64,000 nucleotides of DNA. Source: Planctomycetaceae bacterium. Lineage in GTDB: Bacteria > Planctomycetota > Planctomycetia > Pirellulales > Pirellulaceae. The position numbers were made by a program, and so were the translations under genes. Below the pieces are notes generated by a model that saw only the letters and a list, made by a program, of their open reading frames with translations, searched no databases and was not told where the DNA came from. Below are positions 28,547 to 38,024 of this stretch, one piece after another (within the stretch, counting starts at the first letter, position 1; each line of letters opens with the position of its first letter). The stretch covers positions 93,093-157,092 of the forward strand of contig PBNZ01000043.1 in NCBI GenBank assembly GCA_002723275.1, in the 5' to 3' direction.

Positions 28547-29302
28547 ATGAACTCCCCAGATTCGACTGGACCGCATTTTCGTCGCGTTGTCCTAAAACTC
28601 TCCGGCGAAAGCTTTTCACCTGCGGGAGAGCGTGGTATCACGATGGACGAAGTCATCGAGATATCCAAGCAAATTGTGAAGGCACAGGGACTCGGATGTG
28701 AAGTTGCCGTCGTCATCGGTGGTGGCAATATCCTGCGAGGAGCTCAATTCAAGAGTTCATCGGCGAATATCCAGGAAGCCACGGCCCACTACATGGGAAT
28801 GCTGGCAACCGTCATCAATGGATTAGCATTGCAAGATGCTCTTGAATCCCTTGGCTGTGACACCCGCCTGATGACGGCCATTCGAATGGACGGAGTAGCT
28901 GAGCCTTACATTCGACGACGGGCTCATCGACATCTGGAGAAGGGCCGAGTCGTGATTTTGGCTGCGGGTACCGGAAGCCCCTTCGTCACGACGGATACCG
29001 CCGCCACCCAACGGGCATTGGAATTGGAAGCCGACGTCGTCCTGAAGGCAACTCGAGTCGATGGGGTCTACAGCGATGACCCCGAACGAAATCCACATGC
29101 GGTCCTCTATCGGGAACTCAACTACTCGCAAGTTCTCGAACAAAACCTCAGAGTGATGGATCACACGGCCATCACGCAATGCATGGAACACGGAATGCCA
29201 CTGCTTGTATTTAACTTCAAGCGAAACGGCAATATCGAGCGAGCGGTGAACGGAGAAGCGGTTGGCACGTACATCTCGAGTGAGGTGAAGGCCGAAACCT
29301 GA
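28547..29302 (+). CDS. pyrH: UMP kinase
   Basis: 251 residues. The ATG at 28547, following a GAGG site, gives the normal N-terminus [13 protein letters not shown]; the open frame upstream (28469) is not needed. Family motifs include [47 protein letters not shown] and [13 protein letters not shown]. The hexameric enzyme phosphorylates UMP to UDP in pyrimidine synthesis and is normally controlled by UTP and GTP. Its presence beside translation genes (rpsB, tsf, frr) is conserved in bacteria. Confidence 0.98.
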   Translation: MNSPDSTGPHFRRVVLKLSGESFSPAGERGITMDEVIEISKQIVKAQGLGCEVAVVIGGGNILRGAQFKSSSANIQEATAHYMGMLATVINGLALQDALESLGCDTRLMTAIRMDGVAEPYIRRRAHRHLEKGRVVILAAGTGSPFVTTDTAATQRALELEADVVLKATRVDGVYSDDPERNPHAVLYRELNYSQVLEQNLRVMDHTAITQCMEHGMPLLVFNFKRNGNIERAVNGEAVGTYISSEVKAET

Positions 29303-29406
29303 TCATTCGGGTTTCACCGAACCCACGGTTTGCCCCCTCCTGCCACGAATCGTACAAACCTCGCTATTCAAATCTCTTGTAACTCTTTGCGAAGTGGATC
29401 GAAGCC

Positions 29407-29967
29407 ATGAGCGCGGAAGAAATTCTACTGGATGCCGAAGATCGCATGGAAAAGGCAGTCGACGTTCTCAAGAAGAACCTCGCTGGTATTCGTACTGGTC
29501 GAGCGAACCCGGGGCTCGTCGATACGCTCCGCGTCGAAGTCTACGGCTCCCCCACGCCGATCAAACAGATCGCTTCAGTGAGTGCTCCCGAACCCACGCA
29601 AATCGTGATTCGGCCTTATGATCCCTCAACGATCAAGGATATTGAAAAGACGATCGTCGCAGGCGACTTGGGCCTAAACCCTTCTAATGACGGTCGCGTG
29701 GTACGCATCAACATTCCTCAACTGTCTGGGGAAGTACGTAAGAAGATGGTGTCGCGCATCAAGGAACTTGGTGAGGAAGCAAAAGTTTCCATTCGCAACA
29801 TTCGGCGAGACGCCAACAAAGCAGCTGAAACTGCTGCGAAAGACAAGACGATTGGTGAAGATACCCGAGACGACATTAAGGACGAGGTTCAAGAGCTAAC
29901 GAAAAAGTTCGAAACCAAAGTCAACGATATGTCGAAGCAACGCGAATCTGAAGTCCTGGAAGATTAA
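29407..29967 (+). CDS. frr: Ribosome recycling factor
   Basis: 186 residues, the standard length. KNLAGIRTGRANPGLVDTL, VEVYGSPTPIKQIASVS, VRINIPQLSGEVRKKM and the C-terminal coiled domain with KDEVQELTKKFETKVNDM are family-typical. RRF splits the post-termination ribosome together with EF-G. It closes the rpsB-tsf-pyrH-frr group, 104 bases after pyrH. Confidence 0.98.
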   Translation: MSAEEILLDAEDRMEKAVDVLKKNLAGIRTGRANPGLVDTLRVEVYGSPTPIKQIASVSAPEPTQIVIRPYDPSTIKDIEKTIVAGDLGLNPSNDGRVVRINIPQLSGEVRKKMVSRIKELGEEAKVSIRNIRRDANKAAETAAKDKTIGEDTRDDIKDEVQELTKKFETKVNDMSKQRESEVLED

Positions 29968-30172
29968 CTGGACTGCTAGCTTCACCGGATCTTGGTGAGT
30001 GCCGCAATCGTTACTGCCGCAGCACGGCAACACGTTGAAGAATCGTGCGTGCACGCATTCTCGATCCATCTTGACCGACAAGCGGCCAGCTCCTAAACTC
30101 CCGGGCCCGTGAACTGAGATCCAGACAGTTCTACGCTAGCTTGTCATCACGTTCGGTTTAAGGAGGAACCGC

Positions 30173-32110
30173 ATGTTTCGCAGGCGTTTAAAAAACCGCT
30201 CGATTCGTATCTTTGTTGGCACACTCGCTGTGACGTTGGCTTGGTCAAGTCTTTGCACAACGTCAAGCTGGGCACAAACTGAAAAAACTTCTTCACGCCC
30301 TCAACTCAACAAGGGCGCTCAAGACGCGACCACGAACATTGTGGCTGTCGTCAACGGGCAATCCATAACCCGCCAAGAACTCGCTCAACAATGTATGGAG
30401 CGTTATGGCGAGCAGGTCGTTGAGAGTCTCGTCAACAAACACTTGATTTTGCAAGCCTGTAAGCAGCAGGGCATTCGCATCACCAATCAAGACATCGAAA
30501 ACGAGATCGAGGCGATTGCAACTCGATTTAGCCTGCCCAAGGATCGATGGCTGGAGATGCTTCAGCAAGAACGCAACATTAATCCTGAGCAATATCGTCG
30601 AGACATAATCTGGCCAACCATCGCCCTAAAGCAGTTGGCGACGGATGAATTAATCGTCAACGACCAGGAGCTGAAGGATGCCTTCGAATCGGAATACGGT
30701 CCGAAGATCCAAGCTCGCATGATCGCGACCAGTGATCGCGCCAAGGCGGAAAAACTACTGGCTGCCGTTAAGGCAGACCCTGCTGAGTTTGGCAATCTCG
30801 CAAAGAAGCATTCGGAAGATCCCAATAGCGCCGCGGCACGTGGCCTGATTCCGCACATTCGACGACATGTTGGCGAACCGAAAGTGGAGGCGGCTGCCTT
30901 CGCCCTGCAACCCGGGGAAATCTCTGAGATCGTCTCGGTCGCCAATCAGTTTCTGATCTTTAAATGCGAAAAACGATTACCGGCAACTCCTATCTCTCCG
31001 GCATATCGAAAGATCGCAAATGAGCAGTTGAAAGAACGGATCATTGACCGGAATCTGCGTGACGCATCAACAACGATCTTCCAAAAGCTGCAACAGGGTG
31101 CAGAAGTAGTCAACGTCTACAACGATCCCTCCACTCGTCAGAAATATCCTGGCGTCGCGGCGATGATCAACGGCCAACAAATCACGATCCGGCAACTTGC
31201 TGAAGAATGCATTGCCCGTCACGGTCACGCCGTGCTCGATGATGAAATCAATCATAAATTGCTCCGTCAGTCCTTGGACAAAGCGGGCAAAAAGGTGAAC
31301 GAAAAAGACATCGACGTGGAAATTGCACGTGCCGCCGAAGCCTACGGTTTCATCACTCGCGAAAATGAACCGGACATCGAAAGATGGCTCGAAGAGGTCA
31401 CAGGGCAAGAAGGGATCGATGTCAAAACCTATATTCGCGACGCCGTGTGGCCCTCTGTCGCCTTGAAAAAACTTGTTGTCGACGATGTCAAAGTGACCTC
31501 AGAGGATTTGAACCGCGGATTCGAAGCAAATTACGGAGAACGCGTGGATGTCCTGGCGATTGTGCTGAGCAACCAACGCGTCGCACAAGAAGTGTGGGAT
31601 ATGGCCCGCGGTAACAAGAATATGAGATTCTTTGGCGAGCTTGCTTCGCAATACTCGATCGAACCGGTTTCGCGAGCGAACCTCGGTGAAGTTCCTCCGG
31701 TCCGTCGCTTCAGCGGTCAACCCGCGATCGAACAAGAGGCCTTCTCACTTTCCAGCGATGATCCGCTCTCCGCCATTGTTGCCGTCGCCGACAAGTACAT
31801 CATTATGTTCTACAAGGGACGTACTGAACCGGTCGTGGAAGAGCTGAGCGTCGTCCAAGACGAACTCGCGAAGGACCTCAAGGAAAAAAAGATGCGGGTC
31901 GCTATGGCTCAGCGTTTCGATGACATTCGCGACGGAGCTCAAATCGACAACTTCCTCTCGGGTGCCTCACAATCCGGACGGACTGGCCGTCCACAAGCCA
32001 GTACGCGAACCAAAGCCAGCCCGGCTTCGGTGAAGATTTCACGTCCAGCTAGCCAAAGTCCCAAGCTCATCCGGCCTGCCTCGCGTAAAACGGCAACGCA
32101 ACCGGAATGA
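30173..32110 (+). CDS. Exported parvulin-type peptidyl-prolyl isomerase with internal duplication
   Basis: 645 residues with a signal peptide (FVGTLAVTLAWSSLCTTSSWA). Two homologous halves each have a SurA-like N-part and a rotamase-like part: first AVVNGQSITRQELAQQC with RDIIWPTIALKQL and GEISEIVSVANQFLIF; second AMINGQQITIRQLAEEC with RDAVWPSVALKKL and DPLSAIVAVADKYIIM. The proteins fold or chaperone exported clients in the periplasm. The C-terminal tail is a Ser/Arg/Pro-rich linker. It follows frr by about 200 bases and ends at an intrinsic terminator. The two rotamase units differ, and one may be inactive; that cannot be judged by eye. Confidence 0.87.
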   Translation: MFRRRLKNRSIRIFVGTLAVTLAWSSLCTTSSWAQTEKTSSRPQLNKGAQDATTNIVAVVNGQSITRQELAQQCMERYGEQVVESLVNKHLILQACKQQGIRITNQDIENEIEAIATRFSLPKDRWLEMLQQERNINPEQYRRDIIWPTIALKQLATDELIVNDQELKDAFESEYGPKIQARMIATSDRAKAEKLLAAVKADPAEFGNLAKKHSEDPNSAAARGLIPHIRRHVGEPKVEAAAFALQPGEISEIVSVANQFLIFKCEKRLPATPISPAYRKIANEQLKERIIDRNLRDASTTIFQKLQQGAEVVNVYNDPSTRQKYPGVAAMINGQQITIRQLAEECIARHGHAVLDDEINHKLLRQSLDKAGKKVNEKDIDVEIARAAEAYGFITRENEPDIERWLEEVTGQEGIDVKTYIRDAVWPSVALKKLVVDDVKVTSEDLNRGFEANYGERVDVLAIVLSNQRVAQEVWDMARGNKNMRFFGELASQYSIEPVSRANLGEVPPVRRFSGQPAIEQEAFSLSSDDPLSAIVAVADKYIIMFYKGRTEPVVEELSVVQDELAKDLKEKKMRVAMAQRFDDIRDGAQIDNFLSGASQSGRTGRPQASTRTKASPASVKISRPASQSPKLIRPASRKTATQPE

Positions 32111-32132
32111 ACCGAATGACAGTTCCAGATCA

Positions 32133-32157
32133 CCCCGCCCAACAGGCGGGGTTTTTT
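32133..32157 (+). terminator. Intrinsic terminator after the parvulin gene
   Basis: A perfect seven-base GC stem (32133-32139 with 32145-32151), a five-base loop and six T residues (32152-32157). It ends the transcript about 20 bases after the stop codon. Confidence 0.93.
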
Positions 32158-32353
32158 CTGCGCCGTTGTCGGCAAAGTTAACAAAACCTGCTAGGAAGTG
32201 CTGAAGTCCGGCATAAATCTCACCGTTTCAGCGAGAATTCAGCAACGAACTTGCTGCTTAGCCGTTTGCTCAACGACGACTACCGTCTATCCTTAAATAC
32301 TGGCCTTTCATACTGGCCCGGGTCCTCCCAGCTTCACTCAAGAGCTCCCGTTC

Positions 32354-33640
32354 ATGTCGGAATACGAAATCGATCAAGTCGAACAATCCACTCCCTCTGA
32401 CCCCAAACTTCAGGTTCAGCTGGCGTCGCGGGTACACCGTCTGCCACCGTATATGTTCGGGCGGATTAACTCGCTGCTATACCAGAAGCGCCGCGACGGC
32501 AGTGATGTCATCGATCTGGGCATGGGAAATCCATCGGATGCCCCAGAAGAGCTGGTCATCGAAAAACTGGCCGAGGCGGCACGAGACTCGGGAAACCACG
32601 GATACAGCCAATCCAACGGAATCCTGAATCTACGTCGAGAGGTTGCCAGCAAATACTTCAAACGGTTCGGCGTGCGACTTGATCCTGATTCGGAAGTCAT
32701 GACCTGCCTAGGGTCCAAAGAAGGCTTCTCCCATATGTGTTTGGCGGTCATGGGGCCTGGTGACACTGCTATCGTGCCGGCACCCTACTTCCCCGTGCAC
32801 ACTTATGCGATCGCTTTAGCATCGGGAAATGTGATCGCCTTGGATGTCAGCGACCACGAAAAATTCCTGTCGAACATCGCCTACACCTGCCAGCAGCTCT
32901 ATCCAAAACCCAAGCTGCTGATCATCTGCTACCCCCACAATCCCTCGACAGCCACGGTGGAGCCTGAGTTTTTCGTGGAAGTGGTGAAGTTGGCCAAGAA
33001 GTACGGCTTCATGGTGATCAGTGATTTCGCATACGCCGATGTCGCCTTTGATGGATATCGCCCACCGAGCTTTCTCGCAGCACCTGGGGCAATTGATGTG
33101 GGCGTGGAGTTCACCACGATGAGCAAGGGCTATAACATGGCAGGCTGGCGTGTGGGCTTTTGCTGTGGCAACTCCGAGATGATTCGTGGACTTGGCGTCA
33201 TCAAGGGTTATTACGACTATGGTTTGTTCCAGGCGATTCAAATCGCCGCTATCATGGCACTCCGCCATACCGATGCCGCAGTTGAGCGGCAATCTGACAT
33301 CTATTGCAAACGTCGCGATGTGCTCATTCAGGGGCTCCGTCGACTAGGCTGGGCAGTGGAACCCCCCAAGGCTGGAATGTTCGTCTGGGCTCCGATCCCC
33401 GAGCCCTGGAGATCTCGCATGAGCACGATGGACTTTGCCATGATGCTGCTCGAAAAGGCGGATGTAGCGGTGAGCCCAGGCAGTGGCTTTGGCGATGCTG
33501 GAGAAGGTTTTCTGAGGCTTGCTCTTGTCGAAAACGAGAACCGATTGCGTCAAGCCGTTCGCCAGATCGGACGGTGTTTAGACAATGAGGAAAAAAACCT
33601 CCAAAAAAAATCGCCGGATGGATTGATTCCGCAAGCTTGA
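32354..33640 (+). CDS. PLP-dependent class I/II aminotransferase
   Basis: 428 residues, with the pyridoxal-phosphate lysine in [16 protein letters not shown]. Other family landmarks: [39 protein letters not shown] and [14 protein letters not shown]. The closest recognisable types are alanine-transaminase-like (AlaC-type) or LL-diaminopimelate-type enzymes. The cytoplasmic reaction exchanges an amino group between an amino acid and a keto acid; the substrate is unclear. It lies between two unrelated + strand genes, 195 bases past a terminator, so it has its own promoter. Confidence 0.85.
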   Translation: MSEYEIDQVEQSTPSDPKLQVQLASRVHRLPPYMFGRINSLLYQKRRDGSDVIDLGMGNPSDAPEELVIEKLAEAARDSGNHGYSQSNGILNLRREVASKYFKRFGVRLDPDSEVMTCLGSKEGFSHMCLAVMGPGDTAIVPAPYFPVHTYAIALASGNVIALDVSDHEKFLSNIAYTCQQLYPKPKLLIICYPHNPSTATVEPEFFVEVVKLAKKYGFMVISDFAYADVAFDGYRPPSFLAAPGAIDVGVEFTTMSKGYNMAGWRVGFCCGNSEMIRGLGVIKGYYDYGLFQAIQIAAIMALRHTDAAVERQSDIYCKRRDVLIQGLRRLGWAVEPPKAGMFVWAPIPEPWRSRMSTMDFAMMLLEKADVAVSPGSGFGDAGEGFLRLALVENENRLRQAVRQIGRCLDNEEKNLQKKSPDGLIPQA

Positions 33641-33688
33641 GCTGCTGCGAAGCCGACTGCCCCCGTTTTTAAAACCGGCTAAAGCACC

Positions 33689-33694
33689 TATAAT
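33689..33694 (+). promoter_or_regulatory. Possible -10 element upstream of carA
   Basis: A perfect TATAAT lies 306 bases before the carA ATG. The region 17 bases upstream matches the -35 consensus only weakly (TTTTTA), so the site is tentative. Confidence 0.35.
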
Positions 33695-33762
33695 GGTCGC
33701 GTTTGCGCGACATCTCGCTTCCAATTCCTGGAATCAGGAATACTCTGTTGTCGCGAAAGCAC

Positions 33763-33797
33763 AAAAAAAGGGCCCTTGCTCGCCGCAACAAGGACCC
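33763..33797 (-). terminator. Orphan minus-strand intrinsic terminator in the carA leader
   Basis: Read on the minus strand, a nine-base stem (33797-33789 with 33778-33770, one G-U pair) is followed directly by seven T residues (33769-33763). No minus-strand gene ends here: the aminotransferase and carA are both on the plus strand. It may close a small RNA transcribed from between 33800 and 34000, or an antisense transcript of carA. Read on the plus strand it is a leader hairpin of carA. Confidence 0.55.
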
Positions 33798-34000
33798 AGG
33801 AGTTTGGCTGTCCAAGTTCCACCAATGGTTTCACTCGGAGACCCACAGCCGTACAAACCTTATCGGGGAGATGACGGCTTTGACTTTAGGTGCGAAACAG
33901 AAGTGACAAGAGTGTGGCGGTCAAACGAAACTTGCGATCGTTGTAATCGTCGTGGCACAACCCCAAAAATCAGGTCAATCAACCGACAAGTTTGAGATCC

Positions 34001-35149
34001 ATGAAACAAACAGCAAAGTTGGCGCTTGAGGATGGAACGGTCTACACCGGCACAGGCTTTGGAGCTGCGGGTGAAGTTGAAGGGGAAGTTTGCTTCAACA
34101 CCTCGATGACGGGTTATCAAGAAATCCTCACCGACCCAAGTTACCGAGGGCAAATTGTCACGATGACTTATCCACAGATTGGCAACTACGGCATCAACGA
34201 AGAGGATGTCGAAAGCTGTCGGCCACATTTGTCGGGTTTTGTCATCCGCGAACTGAGTCGCATTCACAGCAACTTTCGGTCTGAAGGCGGTCTTGACGAA
34301 TATTTGCAAAAGCATGGAATTGTCGGCATCGCTGGTATCGACACACGAGCCCTCGTCCGCCGCATTCGTACCCAGGGAGCGATGAAGGGGATTCTCTCGA
34401 CGGAGGATCTCGACGATGAGAGCCTGGTCGCCAAGGCAAAAGCCAGTGCTGGGCTGGTTGGACGCGATCTCGTGCAAGAGGTTGTATCGGAGCAGCCACA
34501 GGAATGGAGTGAATCGCTGAGTCGCTGGGCACACATTTCCGATCAAGAATCGAAATCCGATTCCGAAGCAAATCTGCATGTGGTCGCTCTCGATTTCGGA
34601 ATGAAGTGGAACATTGCCCGCCATCTGCGCGATCTAGGCTGCCGAGTGACCATTCTGCCGGGAACCACGGCAACTGCAGATCGAGTCCGCGAACTGAACC
34701 CGGATGGCGTGTTTCTTTCGAACGGTCCGGGAGACCCAGAGCCGCTCACCTATGCGATTGAGACAATCCGGTCGCTGATGGGCGAGAAACCGATCTTTGG
34801 GATCTGCCTGGGTCACCAGCTGCTGGCCCTTGCAAGCGGAGCTAAAACCTTCAAGCTCAAATTTGGCCATCGTGGAGCAAATCAACCGGTCATCGACTTC
34901 GACACTGGCAAAGTCGAAATTACCGCACAGAATCACGGATTCGCGGTCGACGAGGAGTCACTTCCAGATCATCTCGAAATCACTCATCGCAACTTGAATG
35001 ATCAGACGATTGCAGGATTGCGTCACCGAGAGGCACCGGCTTTCGGCGTCCAATATCACCCTGAGGCATCCTCAGGCCCGCATGACAGTCGCTATCTCTT
35101 CAAACGCTTTCGAGATTTGATGGAATCGGGCGCACAGGTGACGAGCTAA
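34001..35149 (+). CDS. carA: Carbamoyl-phosphate synthase small subunit
   Basis: 382 residues. ATG 34001 is preferred over a TTG at 33992. The N-terminal domain has FNTSMTGYQEILTDPSY and YPQIGNYGINEEDVES; the glutaminase domain has LSNGPGDPEPL and the nucleophile Cys in GICLGHQLLALA, with FGVQYHPEASSGPHDS at the end. It supplies ammonia to CarB for carbamoyl phosphate, feeding arginine and pyrimidine synthesis. carB is not adjacent. The gene has a long leader and is likely regulated there; see the leader features. Confidence 0.97.
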   Translation: MKQTAKLALEDGTVYTGTGFGAAGEVEGEVCFNTSMTGYQEILTDPSYRGQIVTMTYPQIGNYGINEEDVESCRPHLSGFVIRELSRIHSNFRSEGGLDEYLQKHGIVGIAGIDTRALVRRIRTQGAMKGILSTEDLDDESLVAKAKASAGLVGRDLVQEVVSEQPQEWSESLSRWAHISDQESKSDSEANLHVVALDFGMKWNIARHLRDLGCRVTILPGTTATADRVRELNPDGVFLSNGPGDPEPLTYAIETIRSLMGEKPIFGICLGHQLLALASGAKTFKLKFGHRGANQPVIDFDTGKVEITAQNHGFAVDEESLPDHLEITHRNLNDQTIAGLRHREAPAFGVQYHPEASSGPHDSRYLFKRFRDLMESGAQVTS

Positions 35150-35396
35150 TCTCAAGTTCGCGACTCCAGATAGGACGTCACATTTTGGGAAGCTTTCACC
35201 ATCCGTGTCACGGCCAGCAGCTCTGGATTGACGGTCACCCATCGGCCGAAACAGGGGTTACCAACTGTCCCGAGTGCATCCCGTGCGGAACATCGTAAAT
35301 AATTTCTGAGTGGATACTGGGTGTCGCGTTGGTGATCTTCGTCCTACGATGCCCCGAGAAGTATTTTTGTTTCGAAAATCGCGTGTGTCGATTGCC

Positions 35397-35756
35397 ATGA
35401 CCGAAAAGCGAAAGCAGAAGTTGGCTCCGAAGCAACCCGCTATCGAGGAGTCAAGAACGGCCGAAGCCGCTACGGTCGCATGGATGCTTTCCCTACTGTC
35501 AACCGTCGCAGCAGAATGCGGCGGCATCCTTGTCCGTCTCCTGATTATGGCAAACGACGCCTCGGAAAGACTCCAAGTTCTTTCAACCACGCTGCTGCTT
35601 GTCGCGTTCATCGCCGGAGGCATCACGGTGATTCTAACCCCCGTCGTGTCGCGTCTGCGTCGTGTCGCGCCACCCAAAGCGATCGTGATCGTGGCCTATA
35701 CGATGGGTGTTGTACCGCTCGCAACACTTGTGCTGATTAGCATGATGACCAATTAG
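35397..35756 (+). CDS. Small membrane protein of unknown function
   Basis: About 119 residues from ATG 35397 (ATG 35349 would add 16 residues; neither has a clear ribosome site). Three hydrophobic stretches, MLSLLSTVAAECGGILVRLL, VLSTTLLLVAFIAGGITVIL and AIVIVAYTMGVVPLATLVLI, point to three membrane spans. The first 20 residues are Lys-rich. No known family is recognised. It lies between carA and another small membrane protein on the same strand and may be transcribed with it. Confidence 0.5.
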   Translation: MTEKRKQKLAPKQPAIEESRTAEAATVAWMLSLLSTVAAECGGILVRLLIMANDASERLQVLSTTLLLVAFIAGGITVILTPVVSRLRRVAPPKAIVIVAYTMGVVPLATLVLISMMTN

Positions 35757-35843
35757 CGACGCCTGTAACTCGCTCGTTTCCAACAAGAACGACCCTCATG
35801 CGTGCTAAGCCAACCCGATCTCCCAAATTGTTTTACTGAAGGG

Positions 35844-36314
35844 ATGGGTGTTTACCGTAGTGAATGCGGCGAGCAATTCATGGAGTCAGTAAACCGCTGC
35901 TGGAATTGCGGTCAATCGATTTCTGGCACATGTGCATCACTGCCCCCCATCCGCACCAACGTGGACGATGCGGTAAAAGTAGAAATCGTGGCTGGGTCAC
36001 TTCAATCTTCGGCGCCATCTCAGACGTCTGACGATCCATTCGATTCCCGGCACCGTTTTCGTGGCAATTGCGTGATCTCATCCCTGGTGGTCGGCGTACT
36101 GACGGTCCTAAGTATGTTTCTTTCGTGGTGGATCGCCATCCCAGCCATGGTCGGGATGGTTTTGGGAATCTTGGGTCTGTCCTCGAACCGTCGCAAAACA
36201 GCGGCAATCGGGTTGCTACTCTGTTTTCTGGTTTTCGCCGGGTCCACAATTCGAGGGGTTGTTGGATCTTATCAACAATATCGGAAGCATCAGCAAAGTC
36301 TGTATGAATACTGA
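35844..36314 (+). CDS. Zinc-ribbon-like small membrane protein
   Basis: About 156 residues. A C...CWNCG pattern near the start (SECGEQFMESVNRCWNCGQS) suggests a short zinc ribbon. A linker is followed by two hydrophobic spans (ISSLVVGVLTVLSMFLSWWI and LLLCFLVFAGSTIRGVVG, with IPAMVGMVLGILGL between). The start is uncertain: GTG 35802, ATG 35844 or ATG 35880 are all possible. The layout (zinc ribbon, disordered linker, DUF4190-like spans) resembles many planctomycete membrane proteins, but I cannot assign a family. Function unknown. Confidence 0.5.
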   Translation: MGVYRSECGEQFMESVNRCWNCGQSISGTCASLPPIRTNVDDAVKVEIVAGSLQSSAPSQTSDDPFDSRHRFRGNCVISSLVVGVLTVLSMFLSWWIAIPAMVGMVLGILGLSSNRRKTAAIGLLLCFLVFAGSTIRGVVGSYQQYRKHQQSLYEY

Positions 36315-36365
36315 GCAAAGATGCTGCCGGGATCGGTTGAGTCGGTTCACATCACCAGTTTTTAC

Positions 36366-36393
36366 TTGTCGTATAGTTTTAATCCCATAGAAT
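36366..36393 (+). promoter_or_regulatory. Sigma-70-like promoter before the TonB/HEAT gene
   Basis: A -35 TTGTCG at 36366-36371 and a -10 TAGAAT at 36388-36393 are separated by 16 bases, matching consensus at four and five of six positions. The GTG start at 36479 lies about 80 bases after the predicted transcript start. Confidence 0.5.
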
Positions 36394-36478
36394 CAGTGTT
36401 GAAGCTCATCTGCCGCCGACTTTTTTCTGGTCGTGGCCAATCATTGTACTTGTTCACTTCGTTGGAGTTGCTGTATTA

Positions 36479-37756
36479 GTGCGCCCCTTTGAATCTCCAT
36501 CTCACGACAAGAGTGCCGCTTCGGTCGCTCAAGTCGATAGCTTGAATCTGGAGAGCTCAGCTTCCAGGCTGAGTGAGGGAGACGGAGCGCAACGGTGGCA
36601 AGACGCTTCCAGTTGGCTGACGAGCCTGGTCCTTCACCTCACCTGCTTTCTATTGATCACGTCGATTTCGGTTCCCTGGATCGCAGACAGAGGTGGTTCG
36701 GGTTCGAGCCAAGCACTTACGCTGACGATGGGTTTCTCGGAGTCGGATCAGGAGACGGATGGTCAGGCGCCCGCGGTGGAAGTCGCACCGTCACCGACAG
36801 CAGAGACGAACAAAGTTGAAGCCGAGCAATCGGCCATCCAACCAACTCGACCGGAACCGGTGGTCAAGGATCAGGTTCAAGAACAACCCGAGCAACGATC
36901 GCCAAGCCGTCCGCCGTTGGATGTACAGGTCAAAAGACCGCCTCGCTCGATGTATGACAAATGGCTCGCTCAGCGAATGAAAGAGCCGGTCGTGATCGAT
37001 TCATCCTCCAAGTATGCGGCCATCTTGAATCGCAAGAAAAATACCCCAACGGCAAAGGCCGTGACTGCGCAGATGGATCATGCCAATGTTGCCTCGGCCG
37101 AGATGCTCAACCCAGAACAGCTTCGTTACGACAAGGTGGTCGACGATTTCATTCAGTACGACATTGGGAAGCTGCGTGGCAAAGCGGGACAAGCGGCGCG
37201 AAAACGATTCATGAGTCTAGGAGTCGACTCCATCCCAGCGTTAGTACGCGGACTGAACAAATCAGCGGGAATTCATGCTAGCTGCCCGGTCGGTGTCATC
37301 GCCGGAAAGCTGATTCAAATGCTGCGTGGAGCCAGCGATCCATCGATGCGACAATATGCTGTCGACAACATTGGCCGTGGTGTTCCCGATGACGCTCCCC
37401 ATTTTCATCGGATCATGGCGCTTCGTCGCCGCTGGTTGGGCGATACGGATGAGGTACCGGATGTGGTCGTCGCCATTGTTTCGCAGCAAACCTTACAGGA
37501 TGACGGACAGCTGTTGGAACTCGTGTTGGCTCTCCAAGATTCACCGATCGACACGCTGATGGCGGCGTTGGATTCGGAGGATCCGATGCTCTGCAACGCG
37601 GCCATGATCGCTCTGACACAGGGACGTTCGAGAATGCCGGCCCATCACCGCACCAAGCTGATCGCAGCACTCACACGGATCGCCCAGAATCCGACGAACT
37701 CGCAACAAGCGTCGTTGGTCGAAGAGGCGATAGCGGCGGTTCGCGCTAGAATTTAG
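36479..37756 (+). CDS. Membrane-anchored HEAT-like repeat protein with Pro-rich linker
   Basis: 425 residues from a GTG start with a GGAG site 11 bases upstream. One N-terminal span (LVLHLTCFLLITSISVPWI, about 52-70) follows a cytosolic leader, as in TonB-type proteins, then a long disordered Pro/Glu/Gln/Arg-rich stretch to ~180, and an alpha-helical part (about 220-425) with HEAT-like units such as FMSLGVDSIPALVRGL and CNAAMIALTQGRSRM. No TonB C-terminal domain is present. It is an anchored scaffold of unknown role; a promoter lies just upstream, and the next cassette begins 268 bases later. Confidence 0.65.
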   Translation: MRPFESPSHDKSAASVAQVDSLNLESSASRLSEGDGAQRWQDASSWLTSLVLHLTCFLLITSISVPWIADRGGSGSSQALTLTMGFSESDQETDGQAPAVEVAPSPTAETNKVEAEQSAIQPTRPEPVVKDQVQEQPEQRSPSRPPLDVQVKRPPRSMYDKWLAQRMKEPVVIDSSSKYAAILNRKKNTPTAKAVTAQMDHANVASAEMLNPEQLRYDKVVDDFIQYDIGKLRGKAGQAARKRFMSLGVDSIPALVRGLNKSAGIHASCPVGVIAGKLIQMLRGASDPSMRQYAVDNIGRGVPDDAPHFHRIMALRRRWLGDTDEVPDVVVAIVSQQTLQDDGQLLELVLALQDSPIDTLMAALDSEDPMLCNAAMIALTQGRSRMPAHHRTKLIAALTRIAQNPTNSQQASLVEEAIAAVRARI

Positions 37757-37988
37757 TTCTGCTCCACTCGCGGCTCTCGCCGTCCAAAATCGCTGAATGC
37801 TCGGCTTTCCACTTCTATCCGGCCGTAAGAGCAGCTCCAGGCGTTCTGAATTTGCCGGCCGGTCTGATTTTTCCGGCATCTCCACGCAATTTTTTTGACA
37901 TTAGTCGGTGACAACCCATGCTTCGATGATTGGAGGGGCGCGCAAATTGCATCACAGCTTGTGAGCAAACGGCGGGTGCGGCTCGATC

Positions 37989-38009
37989 CAATCACTGAAA
38001 AAGTGATTG
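37989..38009 (+). other. Hairpin just upstream of the ATP-grasp gene
   Basis: Eight-base arms (37989-37996 with 38002-38009, loop GAAAA) end 15 bases before the ATG at 38025 and next to its GAGGA ribosome site. It could modulate translation or be an operator; no T-run follows. Confidence 0.35.
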
Positions 38010-38024
38010 AACTTCGAGGAATCT

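Larger units (their letters stand above)
33641..34000. other. 360-base gap with carA leader and orphan terminator
   Basis: No protein gene is supported. A TATAAT at 33689-33694 could be the -10 element for carA, with a weak -35, giving a leader of about 300 bases. The leader carries a hairpin with a T-run on the minus strand (33763-33797, listed). A 67-codon frame at 33703-33906 contains a lysine/arginine-rich stretch (around SRKHKKRALARRNK); it is considered only as a possible leader peptide and is unsupported. Confidence 0.4.

Noticed and set aside
33703-33906. 67-codon frame with SRKHKKRALARRNK before carA
   Set aside because: No clear ribosome site and no known relative; kept only as a possible leader peptide idea.
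36690-36720. GGTTCGGGTTCGAGCC resembling a tRNA T-arm
   Set aside because: It lies inside a coding gene and no acceptor or anticodon arms can be formed around it.
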